Assembly (NCBI GenBank): GCA_022494885.1
Contig: JAGVSM010001673.1
Span: 1 to 64,000 of the forward strand
Direction of reading: 5' to 3'
DNA length: 64,000 bases
Source: Micrasema longulum
Lineage: Eukaryota; Arthropoda; Insecta; Trichoptera; Brachycentridae
Below the pieces are notes generated by a model that did not search any database, was not told the origin of the DNA, and saw only the letters and a program-made list of their open reading frames with translations. Every line of letters starts with the position of its first letter. The first letter of the stretch is position 1. Below are positions 21,480-32,449 of the stretch, piece by piece. Made by a program: the position numbers and the translations under genes.

Positions 21480-22150
21480 ATTGTGAATTTCAAATAATAA
21501 TTCATTTATTTCTTATGAATTTGGAGCCACTTCCAGTTTAACTGAGTCTTTCTGGTAACTCATTAAACATTTTCAAACCTTGATAGTAAATGTTGTTTTG
21601 AGTTCTAGTCAGTATTACCTTAGGAAGCCTAAAACTATCTCCTCTTCTCGTTCCATACTTATGAAAACCTTTATTGTAATTAATTCCTTCCAACATTTAT
21701 CTAAGAGGCAGCTCGTTTTTCAAGTAAATGAAATTCAGGGTATTGAACTGAATTCTTTTTCACTAGCATAAATTTAATTTTCAGTTATTGACCACGCTTT
21801 AAATTTCATAACCCTTTTCTGTTTAACTTGTTTTTTTTTAAAAACTTTGTATCACTTCCAAGAAACAAGACTATAAAGCAATAGTTCAAGTGTGGCATTA
21901 TATTATAATAGAATATATACAAACTTACTAGAATTGAAATTGAGTTTTTTTCTTATTTTTTTTTAATGTTATCAGCATTGGGCCTAACGTTTTAGTTTGT
22001 TGTCAAAAGTTAAACCTAAATACATCATTTTATCAAACATTATTTTGTTCAAACACTTCTTAATTTATTTCTACCTTCCCAAGAAAAATAATATGCTATT
22101 AGTTTGAATAAACTTATTTCAGTATGATTTTGCAGTAGTGTATAAGCGCC
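21480..22150 (-). pseudogene. CR1/jockey-like LINE C-terminus, degenerate
   Basis: Minus strand, from 22050 down: MMYLGLTFDNKLKR, then stops, PHLNYCFIVLFLGSDTKFL, and at 21650-21550 HKYGTRRGDSFRLPKV, ILTRTQNNIYYQGLKMFNEL. LGL.FDNKL, H.NY...FLG and TR....FRLPK......YYQGLKMFNELP are the ordered landmarks of the C-terminal domain of this LINE group. Many stops and frameshifts. Confidence 0.7.
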
Positions 22151-22384
22151 CAATAACTAAATTTAAGTGAAGTTAAAATATGAAAATGATTAAATATTGA
22201 AGGGTTTTTTGTAAAATACTGTTAAAAGTATTTACAAGTTTACTTTGAGGAATAAACTCTTTTAAATCTAATTTATAAAAATTAATTAATTTGTTCTTAA
22301 TTAACAAAAAGCTTCCTGAATTTCCCTTAAATTAATTAAAACAAAAAAAGAAATTCGTATTTTCTTGATTTACACGAACATTCT

Positions 22385-22515
22385 CATTTTAGCGTCATTT
22401 TCAAGGAGTTTTAACAAACTCATTATTTGAAAGTTGTGGCAGAGTGGCATTCGAGACACGGAGCTCTGATCTGCAAGTTTGCGACACTAGTCGCGAGACC
22501 ACAACCCAATTCCTG
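22385..22515 (-). mobile_element. SINE-B
   Basis: Minus strand GGGTTGTGGTCTCGCGACTA, GTGTCGCAAACTTGCAGATC, then the body TTGTTAAAACTCCTTGAAAA. Truncated after the body. Confidence 0.7.
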
Positions 22516-22741
22516 TTGTTAGACATCAAACATTTACATGACTTTCTTGGTTCCTACATTCGTAAATGGATGTTTGTCATCTTTGATAGAGTGTAATCAT
22601 GAAATAATAAATCGTGTAGTGATTACATTGTTTCTTGATTGGAAAGTTATGGCGTGTGTTTAAGTCTTTATATTATCTCTCTAAAAAAATATATTTTTGT
22701 CGTGAATCATAAGTGGCCACTTTGATTCAATTGATAATTAC

Positions 22742-22920
22742 TTTTTTTTTTTTTTTGCACCACAACAGGCCAGGAGGCCCAATTCCAGGGGTGAATTACA
22801 TCACAGAACACCCAGGCTTGAGAAAAATCACATTTAATTTTTGTGTTCTCACCGGGAATCGAACCCGGAACCTTCCGTCTGTGAGTCAAGCGTCTTGACC
22901 ACTACACCACGGAGGCCGCC
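22742..22920 (-). mobile_element. tRNA-derived SINE, family C
   Basis: Minus-strand copy with head GGCGGCCTCCGTGGTGTAGT, GGTCAAGACGCTTGACTCAC, B box GGTTCCGGGTTCGATTCCC, body with TTCTCAAGCCTGGGTG and CTGGCCTGTTGTGGTGCAA, then a 15-nt poly(A). The tRNA ends do not pair, so it is not a tRNA gene. Confidence 0.85.
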
Positions 22921-22921
22921 T

Positions 22922-23160
22922 TACACATGAAATGAGATATCATCCTGTTTTTTTAAGATCCTAGCAGTATTTCTACACTTAAAAAGGACACAACACGGCA
23001 TGGTTAAATTCGAATCAGGAGTTGCGTACTGAGCGACGTCTACAAAGAAACTAATGGGTCAAAACGTTAACCTACTCATTTATGAGTAGTTGAGTCGCCT
23101 TCTGTTTGATGTGCGTATGCGGTTTCTGAACTATTCTTAATTCTATGGATAAACTTTAAT
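22922..23160. repeat. Dispersed element U5 (copy 1, uninterrupted)
   Basis: Matches 47228-47305 plus 48016-48140: ACACNTGAAATG, AGAAGTATTTTACACTTAAA-like, ACACAACACGGC, GTTGCGTACTGAGCGACGTC, TATGAGTAGTT, TTTGATGTGCGTA and GTGGTTTCTGAACTATT-like. A self-complementary CTACTCATTTATGAGTAG lies at 23073-23090. It sits exactly between two inverted SINE-C copies. Confidence 0.65.
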
Positions 23161-23233
23161 AATTTATCCTTATATAATTAATCAGGTGAGATAATACTGT
23201 TGTTGATGTGATATGTTAATATGTTGATGTTAT

Positions 23234-23431
23234 GGCGGCCTCCGTGGTGTAGTGGTCAAGACGCTTGATTCACGCACGGAAGGTTCCGGGTTCGATTCCC
23301 GGTGAGAACACAAAAATTAAAATGTGATTTTTCTCAAGCCTGGGTGCTCTGTGATGTAATTCACCACTGTCATTAGGCCTCCTGGCCTGTTGTGGTGCAA
23401 AAAAATAAATGTAAAAAAAAAAAAAAAAAAA
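23234..23431 (+). mobile_element. SINE-C
   Basis: Plus-strand full-length copy, about 90 percent like the inverted copy at 22742-22920, ending in AAATGT plus an 18-nt poly(A). The two copies could pair into a ~180-bp stem around a 313-nt loop that holds element U5. Confidence 0.85.
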
Positions 23432-24288
23432 TTATTATTCTCTAAATGCCATTAGGCCAAAATTAGAATGAGAAGAAATTATGTTAATATTTTTTGTAGA
23501 TAAAGAAAAATAAGGAAAAGTAAAAAAGAAAAGTTTATGTTTGCCATGTTAGGTTTCCATCATCGTATTTTTTCAAATGGAAACATTTTTTCTGAATTTC
23601 TGAAATTTACCTTGGAATAAATCAACGCGATCAAGATGTTGCCTCGCAATAATAATATATGGCTCTACCGAAATATTTATCCATGCGTTGCCTCAGAAAT
23701 CTTGGCATCAGATTTTGCCAACAACTTTTCTCGATTCGCTCGCGATTCGTAATCTTCGAGGAATGTTGACGAGTCGGTACTAAGACCAACTCTACGAGAT
23801 TCGAAGGATATTTATAGTTTATGACCTACACTCTTTCGATTGAACTTGGCGCACTGAATGCACAGATCGATAGAAATGGCACTAAAATCTGAATCATCAC
23901 TCTATTCTGGTGTCAAATTCTCGCAATTTGCACCAGCTGACCTCAAAAATAATGATGACAGAGACGTCGTGTTATTAAGCACCAATTGTAAGACACGCAA
24001 AATTTACTGTTTAAAATTGGTGTGATTTTGTAGGAATACATATTTTCATAACTTAATTTTAAATAAAATTTAATATTATTGCGCTCGAATACTCAACGTT
24101 ACAGATAATCTGAAATCTTCCCAAAAATTCAAATGCTGATAGAATTGTGTTATTTTGGTGATATTAAAAAAAAAACACAGGTTTATTTAGGTGCATAAAG
24201 AAAATGAATATTGAAAAATGTTTCTAGAAAACAAAAAAAAAAAAAAAAATTGTTCATTAAATAATTCTGCTATTTTTAACGATTTCAG
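23432..24288. other. Upstream intron of the 24-30 kb gene, presumed
   Basis: No exon recognised. A comparatively GC-balanced, repeat-free part (23560-23990) contains a MEF2-like ATATTTATAG (about 23808, one mismatch to consensus) and CAGCTG E-box (23936), compatible with an intronic muscle element, but this is conjecture. Confidence 0.3.
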
Positions 24289-24370
24289 CCAGGGCGGGGG
24301 ACCTCCGCCTCCCCCCATGACGGGCCTCCACTCCGGTAGAATTCCCAGCTTCAAAAATAGCCACGGCGAC
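24289..24370 (+). CDS. Zasp-like protein, internal exon
   Basis: Exon of 82 bp bounded by TTTCAG and GTAAGT. It completes a codon with its first base and then encodes QGGGPPPPPMTGLHSGR, IPSFKNSHGD (27 residues), a polyproline stretch with a GR-rich end. It ends at a codon boundary and joins in frame to the exon at 24568. The codon split at its 5' edge requires an upstream exon ending with two bases of a codon, which I could not find and which probably lies outside or far upstream. Alternative acceptor CCAG three bases further is possible. Confidence 0.7.
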
Positions 24371-24567
24371 GTAAGTAGCTTATCTATGTATATAATAAAT
24401 ACTTCCTCGAAGTTTACTTACCTTCATGTTTACAGTACTAAAATAAAACTCCGACTCATAAAAACTTATTCCGCACTTGAAAAATATATGAAAATATTAT
24501 ACAATCTCTCTTAATATAAAATTTTTAAAAGATTGACATTTGTTATTAATTTAGTTTTTTTTTAAAG

Positions 24568-26862
24568 AATTTTCAATCGTGTGGTCCGGAGCCTCCAGCA
24601 TGTGTTCAGAACGCGATGATGACGAAAGATAAAAAACCATTTACTTACACTCCGGGAGGCTTGGATTTATCTCAGATCAAAACACCTAGTATGGCCAGAC
24701 GGCTCAACAAACAACAGCAGCAACAAGAAGACCATGACACTCCTGCTTATTACAGGCAACCTACTGTCAATGGAGGACCAGCCCCCCCTCCACCTCCGCC
24801 TCCGGGACCCCCCCCACCTCCTCCGTTAGTCATTAACGTAGTGAAGCCGGTTAACCAACATAATGAAGGAGAAAGGCCAGAAATTGTTATTCCAGAAAAC
24901 CCGATTGGGATGCTGCGTAAAACTAATAGCCCCTACCACTGGGAATCAGAAGAAGCGGGAAAACTTCAGCAAGGACCTATTCCAAAATTCGTTGAAAAGT
25001 CTGCAACTCCTAGTCCTGTTGCACCTCAAATGAGGAAAGCTCCACCTCAACAATTTTCCCAACAGCCTCCTCAACAGTCTCAGTTTTCTCCAACAACTCA
25101 ACAACATCAAAACCAATATCCCCAGAACACGCCTCAAAATTTTCAACAAAATTATTCACAGCCATCACCTCAAATTTCTAATCGATACGAAAATAATCTA
25201 CCACAGCAAAATAAATCCGATAGTCCCGTTTGGAAGCCGGAGCCCAAATATCCTAGTCCAGCATTACCGCAAAATAATAACTTTTCACCGGTTCCAAACA
25301 TGCAACAAAATCAGTCCCCTAGGTATCCAAGTCCAGCGCCAGCGCAAAAAAATAATTTTTCACCCGTTCCAAATATGCAACAAAATCAGTCTCCAACTAA
25401 AATTGCACTGCAACGTCAAGATTCTCAGTTCAATTTAAGTCCATCTCCATGGGGGAAAGAATCTCCCTATTCTAACGGTACATCTACAACAAGTAGCAGT
25501 AGTAATCAAACGATTTCACCGAGCTGCGAATCTAATAGCAGCTTAAAGTCTGTCACACCTATATCTAGTCCAGCAAGTCCATGGAAACAAGAACCGAGAA
25601 ACTCACCTATGCAAAATAGTGTTCGGTCCCCACCAGCACAGTCACCATATAATGATGGATTTAGAGTAACTCCGATTCATATAGAAGCAAGAGAGACAAT
25701 TGTTCACCCAGCGCAATCTATGAGGAGTCCAAATCAATCACCATACGTTGAAACTCAAACGAACTCACAAAATAATCCTCGTTGGGGGCAACAGCAATCA
25801 ATGTCACCGAATGCTCACCCTATGTCACCAACAGGCAACAATATTCAAGTAAATATGAATAACCAATCAAAAAGTCCTTCATATGCTCAAGCACCAAGTC
25901 CAGCGAACGTTAAGTCACCTAGTCCTCCGAGGCAAAACAACAAATTTCCGAATAATAATATGGTCCCTGAATCCGATGAAGTACGATATCAATCACATAT
26001 GACCATTCCCGTTAAACCTAGAATCGCGAGAAATCAAAATGATCAACAGACTGAGGGTGGCGATCCACTTTCCCCGAAGTTGGTCGAGAGCCCAAAAGAA
26101 AATCTTCCATGGGTACGTGGTCAAAATACCATTAACAAGTCGATACCTCCACCACCTTGGTGCCAAAGATCAGAAAGTAGAAAAAGTGTTCCCAGAGATT
26201 CGTTTGAGCAAACAGAGAGTCCACAATCCCCATGGGGCTCGAGGCCTTCAGATAACAGAAAGAGCCTTCCTCGCGAAACTTTCCAACATACACCGCAAAG
26301 TTCAGAGCCTCAACCACCTTGGGTCACAGAAAATCGGCGTTTCGAAACATTGCCCCGTGCTCAACCTGGAAAAGTTTCATCGATGCCGTCTTCTGCTGAT
26401 CAAATTTTCCAAAATGTGAGAAAATGCGATAGTCCCGGGAGAGTTATTCCCGTACAGATGGAAATGTCAAACAAAGATATGACGGGTAGTAACATAAAAT
26501 TTGTTAACGCGCCAGGTAAGCAAGGGATGCAGGGAAGAAACCAACAACAGCCTCAGTTACGAATTATAATAGATATGAATCAACAAGGACAGCCCGGACA
26601 ACCGCAAGTTATCCAGCAGGGTCAACCGCAAATTTTGATACAGCCGCAACCTAACATATCGATACAGCAAGCCAAACCACAGATGCAGCATCCGCAACAA
26701 CACATATCGAGGGTGTTAACCCCTCAAATGATGAGGATGGATGGAGCTACTCCGGGCAGTCCTTTGCGACAAGAACCTCCTTCAGGAACGCAAGCAAAGA
26801 CGAGAATTATTCCAATTCAAATGGAACCATCGAGTCCCGTTGTAACAACTCCTAGGTAATTA
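24568..26862 (+). CDS. Zasp-like proline/glutamine-rich protein, large exon
   Basis: Opens after TTTAAAG at 24567 and reads NFQSCGPEPPACVQNAMMTK, then a conserved-looking block KPFTYTPGGLDLSQIKTP, SMARRLNKQ (24640-24715), a polyproline run (24781-24825) and a long low-complexity P/Q/S/N region. The latter holds two tandem 25-residue repeats (25246-25395), at least six S/P/L-PW motifs, a repeat RKS(V/L)PR(D/E)(S/T)F and three I/V-P-I/V motifs (TPIHIE, VIPVQME, IIPIQME). No PDZ or LIM domain is in this exon. Splicing at AG|GTAATT (26855) keeps the frame into the exon at 30284; reading through gives a stop at 26857-26859. Such disordered linkers are typical of PDZ-LIM Z-disc proteins (Zasp family), but the assignment rests mainly on the last exon. 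About 762 codons; the first ATG at 24616 need not be the start. Confidence 0.75.
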
Positions 26863-26885
26863 ATAATACAGATATTTATTATTAG

Positions 26886-26895
26886 AATAAATAAA
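26886..26895 (+). terminator. Poly(A) signal of the short isoform
   Basis: Overlapping AATAAATAAA 27 bp after the read-through stop of the large exon. It would allow an isoform ending in ...VVTTPR when the donor at 26855 is not used. Confidence 0.55.
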
Positions 26896-27479
26896 ATATT
26901 CTAGTTCTTTAAAAAAAACTCATTTCGGTTTTGCGTTTTTAAATCGTTAATGGATTATTTTTTAATGATTAGATTCTCCAAATATTAAGAATTTTTTTTT
27001 TTAAGTTCGTCGTGTAACAAAAACCGATTAGTCAACAATTTCGAGACTAAAACGATACTTTTAAAATATTTTTTAGGTAATTGCTAACCAAAATGTTACT
27101 CTGATGCATCTATTTCATTTATCCTTTGAGTAGTACGTCTCTCTTATTTTTCATGTAAGGCGAACAAGGATAAAACAATGTATGTCATTAATCCCAATGG
27201 AATGAATTAAATACATACATAGACGCGTTTACAAAAATATCAGACAATATTCGTACTCGAGTACTAACAAAGAAATATGTGTTTGTGTTTGTCAACCGTT
27301 CCTTTCAGTATCAACCCGCATCTTTACATACATTTTTAACTTCACAATACTTTATGTTTGATCGTCAGTCGTTTTGAGTGTTTTTTATAAAATGTGAAAT
27401 GTCGTTTGCACATCATGTCTCTTCATCTTATCACCTGTGAATGTTGTTTCCCTAATGGATGATGTGTTTACTATTTCAG
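26896..27479. other. Intron, no feature seen
   Basis: AT-rich intronic sequence of the Zasp-like gene. No repeat recognised. Confidence 0.5.
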
Positions 27480-27531
27480 CAGACGAAATTGATGGGTTGA
27501 CTAAGCCGGATCCAGATTCACCGTGCGAGAG
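27480..27531 (+). CDS. Zasp-like gene, candidate alternative exon
   Basis: CTATTTCAG|CAG|ACGAAATTG offers two acceptors three bases apart and GAGAG|GTGTTT a donor. Only one frame is open: DEIDGLTKPDPDSPCE(R), and its end phase fits the exon at 30284, giving ...PCERIIYHKVNIEG. Its start phase does not fit the large exon (inclusion there gives an early stop), so it should be used with a different upstream exon. Acidic, with no domain. It could be a false exon, but the open frame, both splice sites and the matching 3' phase argue for it. Confidence 0.55.
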
Positions 27532-28502
27532 GTGTTTTAAATAATTGATTGTTTAATTTTCACAGCTTTTAAAAAGAAAAAATACTACTATTTTTGATAA
27601 ATCAAGGGATAAAATTACTTTGAAAATATTACTTTGCAATGTAACGCCTGCGAGAAAGCGTTTCGTTCGCCCTCTATCGCCGAAATGTCAAAACTCAGTG
27701 GATCTTAAATGTTAAAAGTGGTTATAATATCTATATAATAAATGTAGTTATCAATTTTACATTTAAAAATAAGTATTGTACCTGACCGATAACAAAGGTT
27801 AAAAAATATTTTAGAGTACAGTTATTTTTTGTGATAAATTTAAATCACCATTTCAAAGTATTTTTTTCTTTTTTGATTAATCAAAGTCAACAATAATGCT
27901 TAGCGTTTTAATTGCCGCTTTTTTCTTAAACGAATACGCCAAACAAAGAGTTTTTTAAAACATATTTTAATGTAGTTTTTCTTGGTAAACACAAGGAATG
28001 TTATCTAATATTATCCTTTATTACTAGAATTTAATCCCAATGTATGTAATACAAATGTAAAAAAATTGATATCGTGAAAAACCCCTATTTTAGAGAAGAT
28101 TTTTTAAATGTTGCTTTATTTTCTATCTAGCTTTTATTGTGTACAATAATAACACTGAATTATGTAGGTATGTTCCTTGTAGCTGCTCTAACTACCCATA
28201 TGATATTATTTATTGGATATGGACCTGACGAGACAGTGAGGTGTGGCCTTATTTAGGATATTTTTCATCGACTGTTAAAAGTAAAACACATAAAATTAAT
28301 TGATTTGTATTTGAACTAAGTAATCATGGTTAAATAATTATGTTTTAAAACATGATACTAAAATGTTGTCACGCGCCACCAAATAAACCATTATTTACGT
28401 CGTTTTCGTTATAGTTAAGCTTTACATTATCATTTGCAAATTATACTAATTTCAGGAACCATCTGACGTGATTTATTCATTAACCATTTGAATCGTGATT
28501 TT
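27532..28502. other. Intron, no feature seen
   Basis: AT-rich intronic sequence without recognised repeats or ORFs. Confidence 0.5.
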
Positions 28503-28665
28503 TATTGTGGTTAGTTTCGCAAACTCACGAATCAGAGGTCGAAGGTTCGCATCCCGCTCTATCACCACTTATTTCCCATTTTTCTAATAGTGAGTTATTC
28601 TTAACTCGTTGAAAATGGCCCCCAAAATTGAAATATTTGGGTAGATCATAAGAACGTAATTGAAA
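28503..28665 (+). mobile_element. SINE-B inside intron
   Basis: TTGTGGTTAGTTTCGCAAAC, TCACGAATCAGAGG, GAAGGTTCGCATCCCGC, body AGTGAGTTATTCTTAACTCG, TTGAAAATGGCC. Sense orientation to the host gene; it lacks a poly(A) signal. Confidence 0.75.
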
Positions 28666-30283
28666 AAAAAAAACCTTTCATTTTTTACAGTGTTTATTTT
28701 TAGTAATTTATGTGTTATGTTTGATTCTAAAGTTGTGTTTGCATGTAACTAAAATGTATTTTTTGTTTCCAATAAACTACACACCGTTTTTTAAAATGCA
28801 GAGTGGCACACATAATGCTTAGATTCTTAAACCTATAAAATAATATTAGAATCATTCATCAACTGACAAAAAATCATTGAAAACCATTAGAGAAAACGTC
28901 ATTACTGCTGCAATATACTGTATGAAGATTTTTAATCTGAAGAAAATCATAATCAGTATGAAGATATACATATAACAATACATGAATCTGTATACTTTGG
29001 TAATAAAAAAATTTTTCATTTCCTATTTTGCCCAAAAATATATTATTGAATTTAAATTAACCTTCATTAAAAACAACGGACTTTTAAATGTTTGTTGAAA
29101 TTAATAAAGACCTAGAGAAGTAAAAAGATTTGAATTTAACGCATAAAAAAAATAAAAAATTCAAAAGTATCGACTCCACATACATGCGTTTAGTAAAACG
29201 TATTATTTATTATGTTCAAATTGAATAAACAGAAATCATCCTTCTTAAGATGGATTGCCTTAATATAAAAATAAAAAAATAAATAAATAAACGTTCTTTT
29301 AAAAAAAGTTTTTTGAATAAATATTTTGAAATAGGTTGTCTCTTTTTGGTGCAGTATACTGTTTTTTTTTATATTTTCTACTCTTTGCTTTAATATGAAT
29401 TTTTGAGTAAAATTTTGAATCTGCTTGTTGAACATATTGAATAATAATTTAAAATAATTATATAAATACAAACAAAATATGTTTTTTTTATCGTACCTCC
29501 ATGCAAATTTACTTAACGAGGCAGGTTACCAAAAATCTCTAAAATATAGAAGAACCTATTTAATAAATAATTAAATCCTTGTTTGATTGTTTTTATGGTC
29601 ACAATCGATTCACTCAGGTTGCAGTGATGACAGAAGATTATTTAACACTCACCCCACCTCAAGAATTAGAGTGGTCGCTTTTAATATATAAATAATTACT
29701 GTACATAAAAAGGATTAACGATACATGGGGTATGTCAAAATCTTTCTGGAAAATAATACTGGATTTTCACCCTTGTGGTGATTTTCACAAAAACGATAAT
29801 ATAAAAATTATCCAAGATGAAATAAATAAACTGTTGACGGAATTGAAAAGGTTGATAGATAATTTAACACAAACGGAAATCTTATTTTGAGAAGCAAATT
29901 TGATATGTGTAATGTGTACTTTGATGTGCGCACCTTGAGAATTTAGGGACAAAACAATTACTAGAGACGATACAATAATGCAGTGTAAAAATACTCAATT
30001 TACTTATCAGAATGTGATCGAAAAGAGAAATGGATGTCTAGGCACTTACAGTCCTTATGAGTTATTATAGACTAGCTTAAGAGATCACCCAAGGTTATTA
30101 TCACTAACGACACCATTCTCAAAAAAGTTTTCTTTCTATTTTAAACTACGCATAAAATATTAATTACGCTGTATATAAACTATAAACTAAATGATGTGTT
30201 TTTTGATATTTTGTTTGTTCGCTTGATCCTGTTGAATTTATTACGCTTAAATTTATTTTTAATCGTGATATTTTTACTTTCAG
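28666..30283. other. Intron with a repeat R fragment
   Basis: AT-rich intron. 30028-30092 carries a plus-strand R core (GGATGTCTAGGCACTTACAG, TCCTTATGA). The minus open stretch at 29190-29471 is low-complexity F/K/N/I and not credible as a gene. Confidence 0.5.
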
Positions 30284-30422
30284 AATTATCTACCATAAAG
30301 TGAATATTGAAGGACCTCCTCGCCAGTCCAGATCTTTTAGGGTCCTTCAAACTATCACCGGGACACAGGAATCTGATGCTATACAGGATTTAGAAGAGTC
30401 CCAAGGATTTACAGATTTATAA
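30284..30422 (+). CDS. Zasp-like protein, C-terminal exon
   Basis: Acceptor TTACTTTCAG at 30283. The first base completes an Arg codon, followed by IIYHKVNIEGPPRQSRSF, RVLQTITGTQESDAIQDLEE, SQGFTDL and TAA (30420-30422). The segment (Q/K)SRSFR.L....TGT....D..DEE resembles the conserved piece that precedes the LIM domains in PDZ-LIM proteins (ALP/Enigma, insect Zasp), where SFR.L and GTE recur. Here the protein ends after it, so this is a LIM-less isoform or a LIM-less paralogue such as Zasp66. Known family role: anchoring alpha-actinin and integrin complexes at Z-discs and muscle attachment sites. The family assignment is inference from memory of the motif. Confidence 0.65.
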
Positions 30423-30897
30423 TTAAAATTTATATAGGAAAATAATAGATATAAAAACTAAACTTATTTAAGTTAATTTTATGAAAATACTTTGGTATTC
30501 CGATGAATTTCTTGTAAAAAACACGTTTCATGGTGATTTTATTGTTTTTATTTATTATTTTGATTATTAAATCAAGGGTGGACGTTTCTCCGAAACCCAT
30601 GCACAGTTTCAATATTTTTAAGGTCAATTTATCCAAGTAGAGAGCTGCATGGGACTTCAAAAAGTTTATGATTTTCTTCATGTTAAGCAGTGAACCAAAT
30701 ATCACATTTTGTTTATTTGTCTTCTTTTGATGCTTAGTATATTTTATATTTATGTTCCATTAATTTTGTTCCAAGTAAGTGCAGAACTTTTTATCCTTAG
30801 AACAGACCATTGTCTTGTTGGCAAATTAATTGAAAATGTAAAAAAAATCTACCATATCCATGTTGATTATTTTTGTCTTGAATGTATGTAAATTGTA

Positions 30898-30914
30898 AAT
30901 AAATAATAAATAAA
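30898..30914 (+). terminator. Poly(A) signals of the long isoform
   Basis: Tandem AATAAA motifs about 480 bp after the stop at 30422, with no better signal before; likely 3' end of the gene at about 30.93 kb. Confidence 0.5.
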
Positions 30915-31436
30915 AGTCATATACGAGTATGTTACATCGTTGTGCACAAAATAAATTACTTATACTTAATACAAATTAATTACCCAGCAATAGTCTGGTT
31001 TCTAAAATAATAAAGTTATTTAAAATTATTCAGTGTTTTTAAACATTATATCATATTCATTTATAATTTGTTTAATATTTATTATGGTACTTTACGTACA
31101 TAATTTCATTAAAAAAAAATAAATGAAATGATTTTTTTATATTTCATTTGTTTTAATTTGGAAAAAAATTAAATCATTTCGATTTCAACAGAAAATATTA
31201 TTTTCTTATGGCAACGTGCTACTTAATTACCTAAAAAAACCGTTAATGTGAAAATTAAATAAAATAAATAATACAGAAAACATATAAAATTATTTTTTAG
31301 TATGTACGTTTTATGTAAACCAATTAATAATCGATATTTTTTTATGCTAATATTCTAAAATAAGGTTTGAATATTGGTAGATAATGTGTCCTTCAACCAT
31401 TAGTAAAGTATAATTAATATTATGGTGTTTAAAATA

Positions 31437-31800
31437 ACTGTTAAGCAGAAAAAAACAATATGGAATGTACACTATATTAACTATTTAAACATGTAAAATA
31501 TTTATATTTCTGTGTTTTCACATTTTATTCGTATTTATTAAGAAAGTTCTAAATACTATAATTTTAGATGTTTTGTCAACGATGCTGTTTTTTAAAAAAA
31601 TAATTTGCTGGAGTGTTATGCAGAAAAAAAACAAATGTTTGTTGTATTAACAAGTTACGCATATAAAATACTTATATTTCTGTGTTTTTACATTTGATTT
31701 GTATTTATTAAGACAGTAATGGCGATTTTATTTTAGATGTTTTTTAAACCTTGTGTTTAAAAGAAAATGTTTATATTGTTGGAGTGTTGTGATAATTTAA
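31437..31800. repeat. Imperfect ~180-bp tandem duplication
   Basis: Two units (about 31437-31612 and 31615-31800) share, in order: GCAGAAAAAAA, TGT/ATATTAAC, AAAATANTTATATTTCTGTG, TTTTNACATTT, GTATTTATTAAGA, TTTTAGATGTTTT, and GGAGTGTT at each unit end. AT-rich, non-coding, just downstream of the host gene. Confidence 0.6.
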
Positions 31801-32034
31801 ATATTTTTTGTTGATTTTATGTTGAAAATTACGGATGTGAATATCTAGTCAATATAACTTTAAATGTTATGGTGTTGCTTTTATGTTTTGATATGTACGT
31901 ATTTTTAATTATTTAAAATTAAATCAATATTTTTTAATTATTTATATTTTATTGTAAACCACCTCAAAGATAGAAATTGTAATAGGACTATCGTTGCAAA
32001 TTGATTTAATAGTTTCGGTATATTATATTGTCTG

Positions 32035-32335
32035 TGTCCAGGGATAAAACCAGAATTCTCGACAACGAAAAATGTCTGCCTCGAAATGGAGAGGTTGACG
32101 CATTTATTTACCATGCTTAAAGTCGCGGAATTGATTCCAAGGAAAGCTGACTTGAAATATTTGTTTTAAAAGCCGATATTACACTAAAATATTTCATTGC
32201 TATCGGAATTGAACCTAAAATGGAAGACTAATCAGTCTGATTGCTTTACGTAACATTTAATCAAGGTAAACTGCATTTAGTTTGGTAATTCAATATCTTA
32301 TGCACCATCTGACAGATAAGAGTTTAATGATGATA
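32035..32335 (+). mobile_element. SINE-A, diverged
   Basis: CATTTATTTACCATGCTTAA, GTCGCGGAATTGATTCC head; ACTAAAATATTTCATTGC body; TTATGCACCATCTGACAG tail, ending near ATGATGATAAAT. Confidence 0.6.
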
Positions 32336-32449
32336 AATAATAAAAATATTAAAATTAAAAATCTAATATTTTAAAAAGGACATAATTTTTAAAAAGGATA
32401 TAATTTTTTTATTATAATGAACGCATAATCGTTATTTTTCTGACTTAAA

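Noticed and set aside
23234..23310. tRNA gene candidate (strong A and B boxes)
   Set aside because: The 5' GGCGGCC cannot pair with the sequence after the T arm, and the same unit with a shared body and poly(A) recurs inverted at 22742-22920: SINE-C head.
24218..24514. 98-aa ORF starting MFLENKKKKK
   Set aside because: Only its middle (24289-24370) is exon; the start is a poly(A) run in the intron and the end is past the GTAAGT donor.
24946..25149. 67-aa Leu/Arg-rich minus ORF
   Set aside because: Shadow of the CAA/CCT-rich codons of the large Zasp-like exon.
29190..29471. 93-aa minus ORF
   Set aside because: F/K/N/I low-complexity translation of AT-rich intron.
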